DNA of 64,000 bases from Phanerochaete sordida (Eukaryota > Basidiomycota > Agaricomycetes > Polyporales > Phanerochaetaceae). Shown here in pieces: positions 11,607-24,194 of the stretch. The notes below the pieces were generated by a model. It saw nothing but the letters and a program-made list of their open reading frames with translations. It had not been told where the DNA came from and made no database searches. The DNA lies in contig BPQB01000008.1 in NCBI GenBank assembly GCA_019973155.2, forward strand, positions 496,001 through 560,000, written 5' to 3'. The first letter of the stretch is position 1. Every line of letters starts with the position of its first letter. The translations under genes were made by a program, and so were the position numbers.

Positions 11607-12810
11607 GTATGTCTGATCGGACACCGCCGTCGCTCGGGTCTCTCAACGAGGCCCGAGAACCTTGCCCCTCGCCGTCCTGGCTCTCTCAACAGGGCCTCTG
11701 AATCCTGATGCTTTTTCTGCTCGCCTTTTGACTATGCCTTACCTACATAACCCAATGTATCCTGTCCCGTCTACATGTTCAACTGAACTTTATGCCATGG
11801 CGCTGTACGCTCACTGCGAGTCGACGTTCCATCGCCTCCACTGCAGGCCGCAGAGAGAACGATACCGCTCATTCTACGCCGCCCGTCTCAGGGAAGGCTG
11901 CCCTAAGTCCTGCGATATCGGCCCTGTCCTGCGTTTCGAGGTGCAAGGGGTCCCGACGTCTGCAGGACAGCGCCCGCGCTGCACGCTGCGCGCGTGCGAC
12001 TTCGACACCGACGATGACGACGACGGACTCCTCCAGAGCGAGCGAGGACAGGTGGCGGGTTTGCTAGTGCGAATAGTGCTGCTGTGAGTAGTCAATATCG
12101 CTGTGCTACCCTCGTTATAGTGCCCGGACTGAGGATGCGTGCAGGTTGGGCGCGTCGGTTCTTCAAGTTCTTCCGAGTTGCAGAGCGTGGCACACGCCAC
12201 GCTCGTGTAGGCCCTCTGCGACGCTATCAAAACTACCGAAATATTATACCATCTCACTGAAACACTCTGCAGTGCGCGTGTGGGCAGGCCTCGCTCAGCG
12301 GGCGACTCCAAATTGTGCGTACATCTGCTCCGGCTACGTTGCGACGATATAATATATGTGAGCAAATTACTGCCCTCAATGTTTGTTCAACAGGTCTTTA
12401 ATCCCCTCTCTAGATATGTACGGGTTGAATTGCAAGTGAGCGCGTGGGGTAACTCGAGCCGCTGGGCGCAGGTACCCGCCACTGGCGGCTGGATGCCACT
12501 GGCATCCACCTCACTCGACCACTGCTAAGCGCCCATCTGGGTGCCAGGCCATGGTCTGCAATACGGCCTCTGGCACCCCTGTCCCTGCTTACCGTGCTCA
12601 CCAGTGCCACCACGGGGTCATGCGCACTGGCGTCTAGGCTGCAGGTGTGCTGTCTGACGACGCGTATCCGCTTTCCTCCGTCCCACCACCATCCTTCGTC
12701 GTCGAGCTCGCCCTCACGCGCGCGGCCCTCCCCGGTGTGCATTCTCTTGCATCCTTTTGCGCATATATTCACGTGTGGTTAGTCTTTGGATTGAAGAGAT
12801 TGCGGACAGG
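11607..12810. other. Intergenic between Rap1-like copies, no gene seen
   Basis: No exon with a supportable start or splice pattern was found. Confidence 0.35.
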
Positions 12811-14065
12811 ATGCAGGTGGGCACCATGTGCGGTGCGCTGGCGGTGTAAATTTGCTGAAGCGCACCTCAGATATTCAAGGAAAACGGGCTCTCCATCAAG
12901 TTCTGGATTCGCATGGAGTCCACGGAAAAGCTAGCTCAGGAATTGGGGGTGAAGATCCGCGTGCGTACGCTGACCCTATGCGCAGACCCGAGGCTGAGTA
13001 TGCTACTGCTGGTATCGCAGGCCCACGGTGGACAAGTCGTAATGGACCGCGAGGAAGCTGATATCTGGGTTATCGGCCCGAGTGCCTTCAAAACCTACAA
13101 GAAGTCTAGCAAGAACGATTATAGGCACCGTGTCGAGGGGCAGGGCTTCGTGCAGGACTGCATCGCGGCAAAGAAGCTTCTCAAGGAGACGGTACCCGCC
13201 AAGAAGCCTATGCGCGGCCGCCCCCCTGGAAAGTACGCGACCTATCATCTTCGGCTGCGCGCGATACTGACGCGGCTCAGAAAAATCCTGTTCACTTCCG
13301 AGGAGGACACCCTACTGCAGAAATGGCTCGCGATGAAGACCCCAGACGGGCTTGCTTCCGGCGGCCGCCTGGGTCAAAAGCTCTACGAGAGGCTCGTAGA
13401 AGCGGCGAACGACCCGAACGTGCGTCCCACGAACGCCGTCTAAACCGCCGTCTCCTGACTGCTGTGCAGACCCCCGAATGGGCGCCCCTGTCCAGGCGCA
13501 GCTGGGAGGGGCTGAAGCAGCGATACAAAACCAACAAACAGAAATTCGACGCGAAGATACAGTGCTTCGTGGACGAACAGGGCTTGAAGAGCGACTCGAG
13601 GTACGCCTACGAGCACGACCGTCGGGTGAACCGACGCTCGCGACTGCTTCGCCAGGGAGACGGCGAGGGGCCCGGCGGCGTGGGCGACGGCGACGGCGAT
13701 AACGACAACGAGCAGGGCGGGCGGGGCCAGAGCGACGAAGAGCTGCTCGCCATGGACGACGAAGACGAGGGCAAGTTCTTCGATCGCTATAGTGCAGGGT
13801 TCGAAGACTACGTGGGCAACATCGACGAGCTCTACCCGAGCGGCAGCGACCGGGGAGGAGAGTCCGACCCGGGTAGCCAGGGCGAGTTCTACGCGGGCAG
13901 CGGCGACAAGCCTGAGGACGAGGGCCTGCCGCCGCCGAAGCAGGAGTGCGTCTGTTTACTTGTCTGTCTTTCCTCGTGCGAGGCTTACGGGACTGCAGGT
14001 CGGGCTCGTCGCCATATCAGCGGGCCCCGAAGGCGGGTCCGTCGCGCGTTCCGCCGCGCGGGTGA
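12811..14065 (+). CDS. Rap1-like BRCT-Myb protein, copy 2
   Basis: Six exons (12811-12816, 12871-12960, 13021-13232, 13281-13419, 13470-13945, 13999-14065) encode 329 residues. The intron phases equal those of copies 1 and 3. The BRCT-like part covers about residues 3-100: SIKFWIRMES, AHGGQVV, EADIWVIGPS. The Myb-like part is about residues 103-175, starting ILFTSEEDTLLQKWL and with the recognition-helix pattern SWEGLKQRYK, very close to the Rap1 Myb signature. A long Gly/Asp/Glu-rich acidic region follows, then a short basic tail. The first exon is only Met-Gln; copies 1 and 3 begin with six residues, so this start is the weakest part of the model and the true one may lie upstream. Confidence 0.72.
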
Positions 14066-15065
14066 AGAGACCGGTCGGCATACCTTGGGCTCGCCTGTCG
14101 AATGTGTCACGCAAGACCGCTCAATCGTCGCGCGCCGCAAGCACGGTCGCAAATACGTAGTTCGTCGATTTGACGTTGGATTCGTATGACAAAACGCCGA
14201 AACATCTCAACAAGACTCGCGGACGTCGTCCTGGATCTCTCAACAGAGCCATGTGTTATGATTGGCCTCTATGTCCTTTATGTCCTCTTTCTTAACTATG
14301 GCCCCCGTGCTTGATATAGATTCAGTTCTCACCTGAGGCATCTCATGCGCCTTCAGACATGGACGTGGAATCTCTATTCAGCTGCTGTGAAGGAGTGAGT
14401 AGGTAAGTAATTTAATTTGGTGAGTCTCGGGGACGTACTTGCCAAGTGACCTCGCTTACATTCCTGTCCCACAGTGTGCCGGTATCACCGAGGCTTGCGG
14501 GGTGTACTGTCTTCTCGCGCGTCGAATTTGCGTTTCGCGCGCGGGCCGTTTTGGCAGTCTGCGAAAGTTACCCTGCCCTCCCAACTCATAGGTATAATAC
14601 TCGATGAGCTTTTGTGTTGCTCAGGTCGGCCTCGGTAACGTGGATCAAGCGCTGTCGGCACCGAGGTGGATTGACCAGGCCCAGACAAGTCTCGGAGTCT
14701 TCATGGCCGGTCCTCGTTCTGGCCCCTGAGGCCTGCTTCAGTCTTTGTTCCATCATTTCGAGTCTGGGGCCATCCCTGTGACGGCTATTTATATGAACTC
14801 GTGCGTTCACCGTCCCTCTTCTAGCTAGCGTTCGAGATACTGCCCTGCCGGAGATCATTCTAGTCAGTTCACCATCTCTGCGTTTACTTGAGCCGAACTA
14901 TTCCATGTCACTGAGCTTGATTTAGGATGACCTTTCTTTGGGACACGTTGTGCACGTGGTCAGCGGTTACCGACAAAGCAATAGGGCGACAAAGGGCTTC
15001 TTTGTGCCTCTCGGGTGGCCCATCAGTACGTTCCATGGTCATCTACAATGCACAACATTGTCACG
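14066..15065. other. Intergenic, no gene seen
   Basis: One kilobase without a supportable coding exon between the Rap1-like gene and the kinase promoter. Confidence 0.4.
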
Positions 15066-15073
15066 TATAAATA
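15066..15073 (+). promoter_or_regulatory. TATA box of kinase gene
   Basis: TATAAATA, 94 bp before the kinase start codon, a normal distance for fungal TATA boxes when a leader of some tens of bases is allowed. Confidence 0.6.
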
Positions 15074-15166
15074 GCGGGAAGGAGCCGATTGCTTCTTGCT
15101 TTCCCACCTCTGTCATCGACTCCCAAGTTTCCGCGCCACTGTCCACTACGCCACGATATCTTCGAC

Positions 15167-17071
15167 ATGCCTGCTCCGTTGCCTACACAGCGGATCATAC
15201 TTCGGGACCAGGCGGCCCATGCCGCGTCCAGGTACATGCAGCGATTTATGCTAGCGTTCATCCTTCTCTTGCCCGGGGTGGAACCAGTTCTGGAAGCGTT
15301 CATTCGAGAGTATCTACACCTTCCGCGCGAGGCGACGGAGCCGGTCTCCGCTCGCCAAACTCAACCATCGCCTCCACATGCGGCGCAGACTTCCCGTACG
15401 ACGGAATGCGACCCTGAGACTCCGAGAGCCGACATACCACGGCAGGTTCGCATCGCGCCACCTCCTGTTCCCCGAGCTGCGTGGACGCCACCGACCCCGT
15501 ACAAACCGCCGAGGCCGCTGCCACCCTGTCCTGTTCCTGGCGGCCAGTCCGCGCGCCCAAGCCCCAAATCACGACGGCCGCTACCCGTCCCACCCGCAGT
15601 TCTAACCATCGAGGGGCCACCGCCCGTAGAAAACCCGCGGTACCCAACGCCACCAACCACGAAGCCGGCGGACACAGGCGCTCCGCCGTCCCTGCCGTAC
15701 GATCCGTCCTCAACTGCACCAGCACTGCGTCTGCTCCCGCCGTCCCCGGAGGTGTCCACTGCGGATCTTTCAGAGGCCAGGCAGTCCGTCGCTGCGGATG
15801 ATGGGGATGACAGGGAAGACCTGGACGAGGCCGCTGACTGGGAGGTGCCGCCCGTGCTGACGCATGCCGGACAGGCGTACTGCATCATGGGCACGCTCGG
15901 CGAGGGCGGATCAGGCCGTGTCATTGCTGCTCGCACGCGCACGGGACACACCGTCGCAGTCAAGGTTGTGCACAAGGCCAAGGCGTACCGCAACCCGTTC
16001 GGCAGGGAGAACTTGAAGGACGAGAAGTTCAACTGGGAACGCGTGACACACGAACGGCGCTCGTTTCTGGTTCACTTGCTGATGTCTTTCGATGATCCCG
16101 AGAATGTCTACTTTGTTATGGTAAGCATGTGTCACCTCTGTCTTCTCGAGGATCTATGCTGATTAGCTGCAGCCGCTGTATCACATGAACCTCTTACAAC
16201 GCATCACAAGGGACGAGCCAATTTCTTCGAAGGACCTCAAGCTATACACCGCTGAACTCATTGCCGCCGTGCACAACCTGCATTCTTCAGGCGTTATCCA
16301 CCGCGACATCAAGCCCGAGAACGTCCTCATCTCTCCAACGGGTCATCTCGCACTCGCAGACTTCGGACTAGCATACACGAACTGGGACGACATGCGCCCG
16401 TTTTCGCGGCTCGTGCTCGCGGACTGCGTCGGCACGCCCGGCTACTTCGCGCCCGAGGTGCTCGTCGCGGACGGCGCGCACGGGTACGGCTGGCAGGCGG
16501 ACGTGTGGGGCGCGGGCGTCGTCGCGCTCGAGCTGCACCTCCGCGCCACGCGCCCGCTCTTCGCCGTGCGCGACACGGCCGAGAACGTGCGGTGCATGCT
16601 CACGCGGGACGTCCCGCTCGACGACGTGCGCGACCCCGTGCTCCGGGCCCTGCTCGCGCGCATGCTCGCGCGCGACCCCCGCAGGCGCGCCTCGGCCGCG
16701 GAGCTCATGCAGGACCCGTACTTCGCCGGCGTCGACTGGGAGAAGCTGCAGAGGCTCGGGTACAAGCGTGAGTGCGCGCGTGCCTTCGCCTGCGTGCCGC
16801 TGCTGATGCATTCGTTGCAGCTGACTACGTCCCGCCCCGGCCCAGCTTCGACCGCACGCGGCAGTGCATCTGCTTCAGCTCGTTCCACCGCGGCGACTGC
16901 GTGCACGACTCGTACAGCGTGCACTTCGACAGCCACGGCCGGGTACAGGCAAACAGGGCAGTCCTCCGCCAGCTCAGCGAAGACCGCCACGACCGCCGCG
17001 GCGACTTCTACTTCGAACGGCCGTATGGCGTGCTGCCGAGTGCACGGCATGACGGGTACTGCGTCCCGTAA
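15167..17071 (+). CDS. Serine/threonine protein kinase
   Basis: Three exons (15167-16120, 16173-16767, 16821-17071; introns phase 0 and phase 1) encode 599 residues. Residues 15-50 include a hydrophobic helix, and residues 55-225 are proline-rich and disordered. The kinase domain spans about 240-525: Gly loop GEGGSGRV, catalytic Lys in VAVKVV, catalytic loop HRDIKPEN, DFG (ADFGLAY), and activation segment GTPGYFAPEV. All key residues are present, so it should be active. The DFG-to-APE segment is AGC-like, but the linker and C-terminal extension (FxxxRQCICFSSF) do not match a named subfamily that I know. Probably one of the lineage-specific kinases common in Agaricomycetes. A TATA box lies 94 bp upstream. 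Confidence 0.85.
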
Positions 17072-20000
17072 AGGGAACAAAACATTCCGGGTCGTGGCAA
17101 GGTGTTATGCTCTGCTCAGGCCCTTAGAGACTCTCTTGTCTGATTATGACCATCGACGATCCTACCCTACTACTGTTATCATCCGTTGCTTCTGCCTCAT
17201 AGCTATGTTAGTCGCATCTGCTTTCCACATGTCACATTACTATGCCTTGTACAAAAATATAATGTGTATACAAGCTTTGATCAGTTTGATTCATGACACA
17301 CACAAGAACCTTCAGGCAAACCTACTACAGTACTGCCTTTAGACGCATATACAGTATGCTTTCACTAGACATCCTCTTGTACAGCGAACGAAGGTATCAA
17401 GTTATGCCGCAGTGGCATGGCATCAATGTGGGCCACACGAGTATCATAAATCGCGGCCTCCGCACAGCTGCATTGCTTTCTACGCTTCTAGCCCGCATAC
17501 ACACGCATTCTACAGCTGCAATGTTATCCATGACAAAGTACGATGTGTACACCGGATGACGCTGCCATGAGGCTATAATTCTGATGACGTCCCCAGCTGC
17601 GTGTGCGACCCTGCGTGGTCCTGCAGATCCTCCGGCAGCACGACCTATGGACCCGTCTCGAGCGGGTCGGAAATCACTGAAGGCAAAAACTTCACGGCTA
17701 GCCGAGGCATTTCCAGAGACCGGTCCCGCCCACGGACCACGGTGCGCAGCGGACGCTTTTCTTTATGTCAACGGCCAGGCGCCGCAGGACCTGCGTAGCG
17801 TTCGCACGCAGCCGCTTGGCGGGCAGCCGACGCGTTCTGGGGTGCGCCCCCTCGCTCGCGCGTGCGGGGCACTCTATGTGGTGCATCACCGCCACAGGCC
17901 CTGCTGACAGCGCGCACGCTGCCCGCACAGCGTTCAGCCGGGGCGGTACCCAGAGGCCCTAGCACGCCCCACGCGCATCTGGCGGTGGGGACCTGCGTAG
18001 CCACCAGATAGGCCACGAGGGCCCACGCGAGGCGCCGCGCAGAGCAGCTGTAGCGACCGCACCGCGGTCGCTCAAAGGCCGCCTGCACGTGCTCTGCGAT
18101 GCTGGGACGCAGGGCGCGGCGCGGGCTTCGCGAACGTGCTGGAATGCGGGCCGTCAGCGCGCGCCGTCGCAGGCTATTTGGAGCGGGGGCGCACCACAGA
18201 GTGTTAAGCATGAAACATCGCGCGGGCGCACGGCCTGCGAACCCTGCTCCAGGAGAACGGAGACTCGCAGGGCTCGTGCGCGGCGGGCGTCCGGGCGTGG
18301 GGGCGTGACCAGTGCGCCGAGCGCAAAGTTTCGTACATGCGCAGGCTGCGCCGGCACGTGTGCACGCGGCCGCATACAGCAGCTGCACACACCAGCAATC
18401 CCTCGCCCAGAAGCAGCGCAGATAGCATGCCGGCGGGTGCGCCCGCGCCATCTTCGCGGCTTCGCAGGGTTCGCTGCTAGTACACAGAGCGAGCGGTGGC
18501 GTGGCACCAGGCACGGCCCAACGCGGCAGGAGGCAATCTCGGGGGGAGTAGGGACGCAGGTTCGGCCGAGGCGCAGGAGGGCCTGCGTGAAGATTGTGCG
18601 GGTGCCCTGCGAGCTGGGCCCTATGATGCAACGACGGCGATACGAGAAGCAGCCGTGCGAGCTCGGCGCGCGCAGCCTGGGTCCCCGCCGTGCTGCTGCC
18701 CAGTGCCAGTCGCGGCCGCGCGCGACGCTGTGCAGCAACAGAGGGCCTGCAGTGCGCCGTAGGCACCTGCTGACGACGCTAGTAGCGCGAGCGTGATGCC
18801 GAGCAATAGAGCGTGCAGAGACGCCACAAAGGTCGCTCGCACGGCACCCTGAAAGAGGCGTGATGACTTCATCGGCAGGGTCAGGTGCGCAGGGATCCGC
18901 CCTGTGAGAATGCGGGAGTCGCAGGTTCGCATGCGCAGGGTCGCATATACGGCTTAGCGTGCGCATCAGGCGTCGATAAGCCAGCCGCGATGGGAGACCA
19001 TCCTGCCAATTCGCAGCCCATTGTCCCCAGAAGATGTTCCGGAAGTCGGGCGCACCATCACCGCCGTGCAGGTCATGTGTATATCTGCATTGCATTGCGT
19101 TGCTCCCAGAATCTTTGGGGATGTCGCAGCTCGACAGCTGTAGTTTGGGAGCGATGCACAGGCTGTGCGGGCGTTCGCATGCGCCCTGTCGAGAAGTCTG
19201 GTAAGTGGCAGTTGGACGACTGCATGGGAAGCTATCAGAAGTTCAGCCAGCTCCTTCTTACGAGGTCTATGGAATGGGATAGAACAATCGTACTTGCTTT
19301 CCAACCTTCTGGCAGAGCTCGTGGTGGTCGGGAGGAGACCTGTCCTCGCGCAAGCGCCTGTCCGCCTTTTGCCTATTTGGGCAAGTGCGCCCTCCTGAAG
19401 CACAAAGTTGCCGTTGTAACTGAATTGACCATTCTGAGGCGCGAGCAACCGTTGTAAATACACGTAAGGAGCATGCATTGCAATCCCCCACGTGCACAGG
19501 ACCTCTCAAAGCAGCCCCCGCGCGTCGCTTGCGGTGGAGACGTCTGCGCACTGCTAGGACCCCGGATACTGAGTGCCGCGCTCGCGCTCACGTTGAGCGG
19601 TGTCCGAGGCCCCTACAGACGAGCAGCTGGGCTGCTGCAGAGTTGCTGACAAGAGGGTTCTATTCCACACGGACCATACACAGCGTCGAGACCAATGTAT
19701 AGCAGGGCGCCATGTGCAGAGCAACCAGCTTATTGGGATCAACGGCGGACCTGTTCAGCTATCTCTGCGAGAAATCCAGACATGGCTTTTGTGCGTGTCA
19801 ACAAGGGAACTTCGACCACACGACACAGCTCGAGCCATCCTAGCAAGCGGATTTCCAACGCAGACATCGCTTGTCCACAGAGGACGTCGGACGCAGCGTC
19901 GACGCGGACAGGGGATTTACCTCCGCCGGGCACACTCGGCAGCGCCGACAGGTCTCGTGCACGCCCAGCCCCGCGCCCCCACGATCGGCTCCAAGGGCGG

Positions 20001-20711
20001 CGGGGCCGTAGCACGAGGCTGCGCCCGTGCGCCGAGAGCAGCAGCTGCTGATGCCCCCGCTGCTAGCCCGCTGCGGCAGCTGGGGCAGGGCGCGTCTGGA
20101 TCGGGGCGATCGCCTGCGACTGAATGGCGCCCTTGCGGTGCGTCCGTCTGTGCAATTTGCACTGCGAAGCGTCGCGACTGCCGTCATGACGAACACGAAC
20201 CCTCGCGGTGGGCTGCCCGGGAAGCAGCGCGCCTTCGTGATGGGCTGCTGGGTAGGCTGCGGGGGAGGAGAACAATGCAGGGTATTGTCGTGGGCTTCTC
20301 GCACGCGCGCCGCGGCGGCGGTCGCTGGACTACAAGCACACCTCATGTCCGTCGTGATGCGCCTGGCGCTGGGCGTTGCGCAGCGTTTCTTTTTGTGCAT
20401 TGTTCAGGACGGTCGTCGTGGAGGACGGCGAGCGCGGTGGGAACAGAGCTGGCAGTGTGAAGGGTGTGTGAAGGGCTGGCATCCGTATTGGGCAGGGGGT
20501 CCTCGGGACCCCGGGAGCAGCCGCGGGCCCTGAGACCCCTGAGCGGGCGGCCCAGAGCAAATCCAGTCTCCAACAGCCTCCTATCTCGCCTCCGCCTCCG
20601 CATTTCTCCTCAGTATTTATTTACCTTGTCTCTCACCTCCTGCTGCTCCCTCACCCGCCCTCCTCGCCTCGACACTCGCCACCCTCCGTCGCCCTACTCT
20701 AGAACCGCATA
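17072..20711. other. Long GC-rich gene-poor stretch
   Basis: From about 17.6 to 20.6 kb the sequence is very GC- and CpG-rich, so long open frames overlap in several frames on both strands, the sign of composition rather than coding. None has a domain, sensible amino-acid composition or a splice pattern. It could hold decayed transposon DNA, but no terminal repeats or polymerase motifs were seen. Confidence 0.45.
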
Positions 20712-21299
20712 ATGGCTCTCTCCGCACCCGCGCACCGCCTCCACGGAGTCCTCAACGGCGGCGTCTTCGGCGGCCCCTCCTGGTCGTCGCTCGCCGGCGC
20801 ATCGCACGCCGACGCCTCGTCCTTCAGCGCCGTCCCCAACACGACCCGCGGGCGGGCGAACCTCGCCATCCTCGCCGCACGCACGGCGCAGGCGAACCCA
20901 CATGCGCTCGCCGCGCCCCCGACGCCCGTCGTGACGCGGCCGCGGCGGGCCTCGGTGCGCAGCGTCTCCGTTCCCGTAAGCATCTGCACCCCCGCGCACC
21001 CCGACGACCCGTTCGCCGACACGCATGCTTGCCAGGACTTCGTCTCGGACGCGCTCCCGCCCCCGCGTGCGGCGTCGCGCGCGGCGTTCGTGCACTACAG
21101 CACGCCCGCGGCGTACGCGTACCCCACCCCCGCGGCGCCGCGCCCCCAGAACGACAACCGCACGGCGAAGCTCGTCGCCAGCGTGCTGCTCTCGCGCGCA
21201 AGCGGCCGCCCCATGCGCCGCCGCCCGCAGTCGCCCGAGGAGAAGACGTACGTCCGGAGCTGTCTCTCCCGCCCCGTCGCCGTCGCCGTCGAGGCATAG
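20712..21299 (+). CDS. Ala/Pro-rich small protein
   Basis: A 195-residue frame from ATG 20712. Unlike the surrounding GC-rich sequence it has a clear pyrimidine-rich leader (CT-rich for about 120 bp before the ATG), a good start context, and a biased but protein-like composition. The segment 20976-21035 is exactly 60 bp, begins gtaagc and ends gccag, so it may be an in-frame intron; removal gives 175 residues. The C-terminus has a basic motif (RPMRRRPQSPEEKTYVRS). No known domain, signal peptide or membrane helix. It lies alone between two gene-poor stretches. Function unknown. Confidence 0.6.
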   Translation: MALSAPAHRLHGVLNGGVFGGPSWSSLAGASHADASSFSAVPNTTRGRANLAILAARTAQANPHALAAPPTPVVTRPRRASVRSVSVPVSICTPAHPDDPFADTHACQDFVSDALPPPRAASRAAFVHYSTPAAYAYPTPAAPRPQNDNRTAKLVASVLLSRASGRPMRRRPQSPEEKTYVRSCLSRPVAVAVEA

Positions 21300-24194
21300 T
21301 CCCCGGCCGCGCGCCCACGACGTTACGACTCCATCACGACCACATCACTTGGCTGGGCACCGCCGTCGTGCAGTGCACCGTTGTACATCAAAACGCAGGG
21401 CGACATGGCCGACGCCGATGCGGCTGTGTCCATGTCAGGAAGAAGGGTAGTTGGAAACATCGGTTCTCCTTGGAATTCTCGGACGTTGCATCACTCCATC
21501 CGCATACACCACCAACATCTCTCATTGTTCTCCGCAAAATGGTTCCCCGTTCCCGCCTACACATACCATCTGTATACTCACCCGCATAGATTCATTTTGG
21601 GCTCAGGCTTGTACTTACGATCCTTGTTGTAACGACTGTATCATTCGTTGTAATCTACGAAATGCATATCATAAATATTCTCAACCAGTCGTGCCCAGCG
21701 CAAGGGCAGTGCGAGACCGATGAGTAACCCTCGGGCGTGCGAGGGCTGCGCAGCGCGGGCCCCTGTCGGGAGGATCGGCCCGAGACTCCCACGCCGTCGG
21801 GAGCGCGCCCGAAGCGGTGCCGCCGCCGTCGGGACGCCACCAGGTGCTTGGCTTCCGCATTTGGCAACCGTAGTCCTCCAGTATCCTCTGCCCGTCCAGC
21901 TCTCCCCTCCTCCCCCTCCTCCCCATCCCCATCCCCCCGGTCAAACATCCCCACCTCACAGACGCATCTCCCCACACGCCATCAACGGCCCCCACCGCTT
22001 CGCAGGCTCTATCACGGGCATCACGCGTCCAGCGACACGCCGCAAACACGCGGCGGGGCCCCCGGGTCGCAGCCGCAGGCACGTTCGCACTGGCACCGCC
22101 AGGGCCTTTCAGGCTACCTTCGCGGGCGTCGTGCCCACGCCCATCTGTCCGTGGCGCTGCCAGGCTGCGCGGTCGAGACCGCGCATCGACAGATCCTGAT
22201 GCGTGCGCGCCGCTGGCACCGCGTAGGGTTGGCGTAGGGCGACGTGGCCGCCGAGGCGAGAGGCGCCGCGGGCTGGCGAGGGCGGGCGTGATGCAAGTAT
22301 ACTGGGGCGTCGTGTGGCGGACCATACGTGTACGGGGGACCGTAGATGCGCGCGAAAGCATGGGGACCCCGCACCGCCAGGATGCCAGCCTGCTCGGCAC
22401 CCACCATCCGGACGGAGCGCCGTACCAGAGCAGGAGCGTGCGGCACCAGGCAGCCATCGATCCGCGGCTCCGGCCGCTAGCCTCTGCTGGGCCTTCTGGA
22501 GGAGCGCAGACAATAGCGGCCGCGCGGGCCAAGCCCTGTGCACGCGGTGCGCACCGTTTCGCATTCGCGCGGACGGTGCCGGTGTGCAGCAGGCCAAGGA
22601 CGGCTCGTCTGCTGTAGGGAGAGCGGAGGGCATGCTCCGAGCCGCGTCGCTATGCAATCGCGCTCGTGGGCCCCTTCGCGTTCGCGGCGGCCCTGCGCGA
22701 AGCTGCTAGTGCACGATCGACCGCGTTCGTGAGGGGCGGCGATCGCGCACGCCCCGGGGCCGGATGGTTAGGGTCGGGCGTGACCTGCGCTGCAGCGGTG
22801 CGTGCCTGGGAGTGGTCGATAGAGTTTGTTTTAGGTTTGCGTGGCGGCCGTCCCAGAGGAAGGTGCTCTAGGAGGGGACGGGCAGCCCAGTGGGGAAAGA
22901 AGGCGGTGCGCGGACGTGCTTACCCAGCTGAACCTTGCACTTGGGTATTCTGAGACAGAAGTGCACACAGAGTGCGGTGTGTGCCTTCCGCGAGTGCGTG
23001 CGCGGTGATAGGCGTAAGCCGGGCAACCACCAGGCTAGGGGCAGAAGGCGACGTGTTTGCGGTTGGACGGTTCTCGAGTGTTAGAGTTGAAGATGAGGTG
23101 CTGAATACTAGGAGAACTGGAAGCCTTGGATCGATCGGCGAGGCAGCAACCTAAAAATGTTAGAGGAAGGGCCGACTGGGACACCCTATTCCGACACTGC
23201 TGTATATGAGCGCGAACTGCAAGCGGGTCTTCGTGGGCGACAACGGGCAGATGCTATCTTACCTCTTTTTGACTCATGTATGTCAAAAAGAGAACGCGTT
23301 GCGGTGCTGAGGCTTCCATGCCATTACGACTGCATCTGCGCTGCAACTGGTGGTGGTTATGTGTCAAGTCCCAAAGCGCTCTCGACGAGCATAGCGGTGC
23401 CAGGGGGTGCTGAAACCCCGAATATCGCCAGGCGTCGCAGCGACATCAGCGTGGAGATTGCTGAGAATACAGATAACTGACAGATCTCTGCGGGATCTTT
23501 AGTGAAACAGTGTGCTCTGGTAAAGTCTCGATGGCTGGACGTACTTTGGTGAGTGCTCCGGAGTCGGTGAAGCTTGAGTGAAGCTAGCGCTGATCTCTGA
23601 TCTTTACCGCGCGGTTTTCCAGCTAGCGTCGCGAAGAAAAAGGTGCGTATCGCAGGCCTTTGCGGACATGTGCTGTATATCAGGACCTCATGTGCCAGGT
23701 AAAGCTGCGGCGCGTTATGTGCAGTTTCCCGCACGCGAGATTGAGCGCCCTCAACCCGCGGGCTGAACGAAATGCGAAAGCGCCTCGGTGGGCGGCCATC
23801 AGCCTCCCTGTAAGTCAGCGACAGAGGGCGGCACAATCAGACAACGCCCTCGCCTTTTACTAGGGCGTTCCGTGTACCGCCCTCACCCCAATGTCGCTCT
23901 GGCAATTTTTCAGAATACCTGAACTTCTAGTTCGGCTGCGTCTTCATTTTTGTCTGCATCAGTTTTGCGCTTTCATGATCACCGACATTCGAGGTACGTA
24001 CCGTACATATTTTCATCGATATCCACGGGTGCACCGTCTTATGAAGGCCCGCCAACACGTGTGTAGAAATGAACATGTGCATTGTATGTATGTGCAGTTT
24101 TACATGTATGGATACAGCCTATTGCATAAACGCGAAATGAACCATGAACCTATGAGCATAACATGACGTCTATGTCTTTGCCTCGAGCCACCAT
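21300..24194. other. Second gene-poor stretch
   Basis: After a probable 3' UTR (to about 21.7 kb) comes GC-rich sequence to about 22.9 kb with overlapping chance frames, then ordinary composition to the O-methyltransferase stop. A C/T-only tract lies near 21.9 kb. No gene could be supported. Confidence 0.45.

Noticed and set aside
17768..19095. Two minus-strand frames of over 310 codons
   Set aside because: They overlap each other and several plus-strand frames in very GC-rich sequence, begin without a good start context and have Arg/Ala/Pro/Cys compositions typical of non-coding GC-rich DNA.
23357..23836. 159-codon minus-strand frame
   Set aside because: No recognisable domain, mixed low-probability composition, and no ATG near its open start. 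Probably chance.
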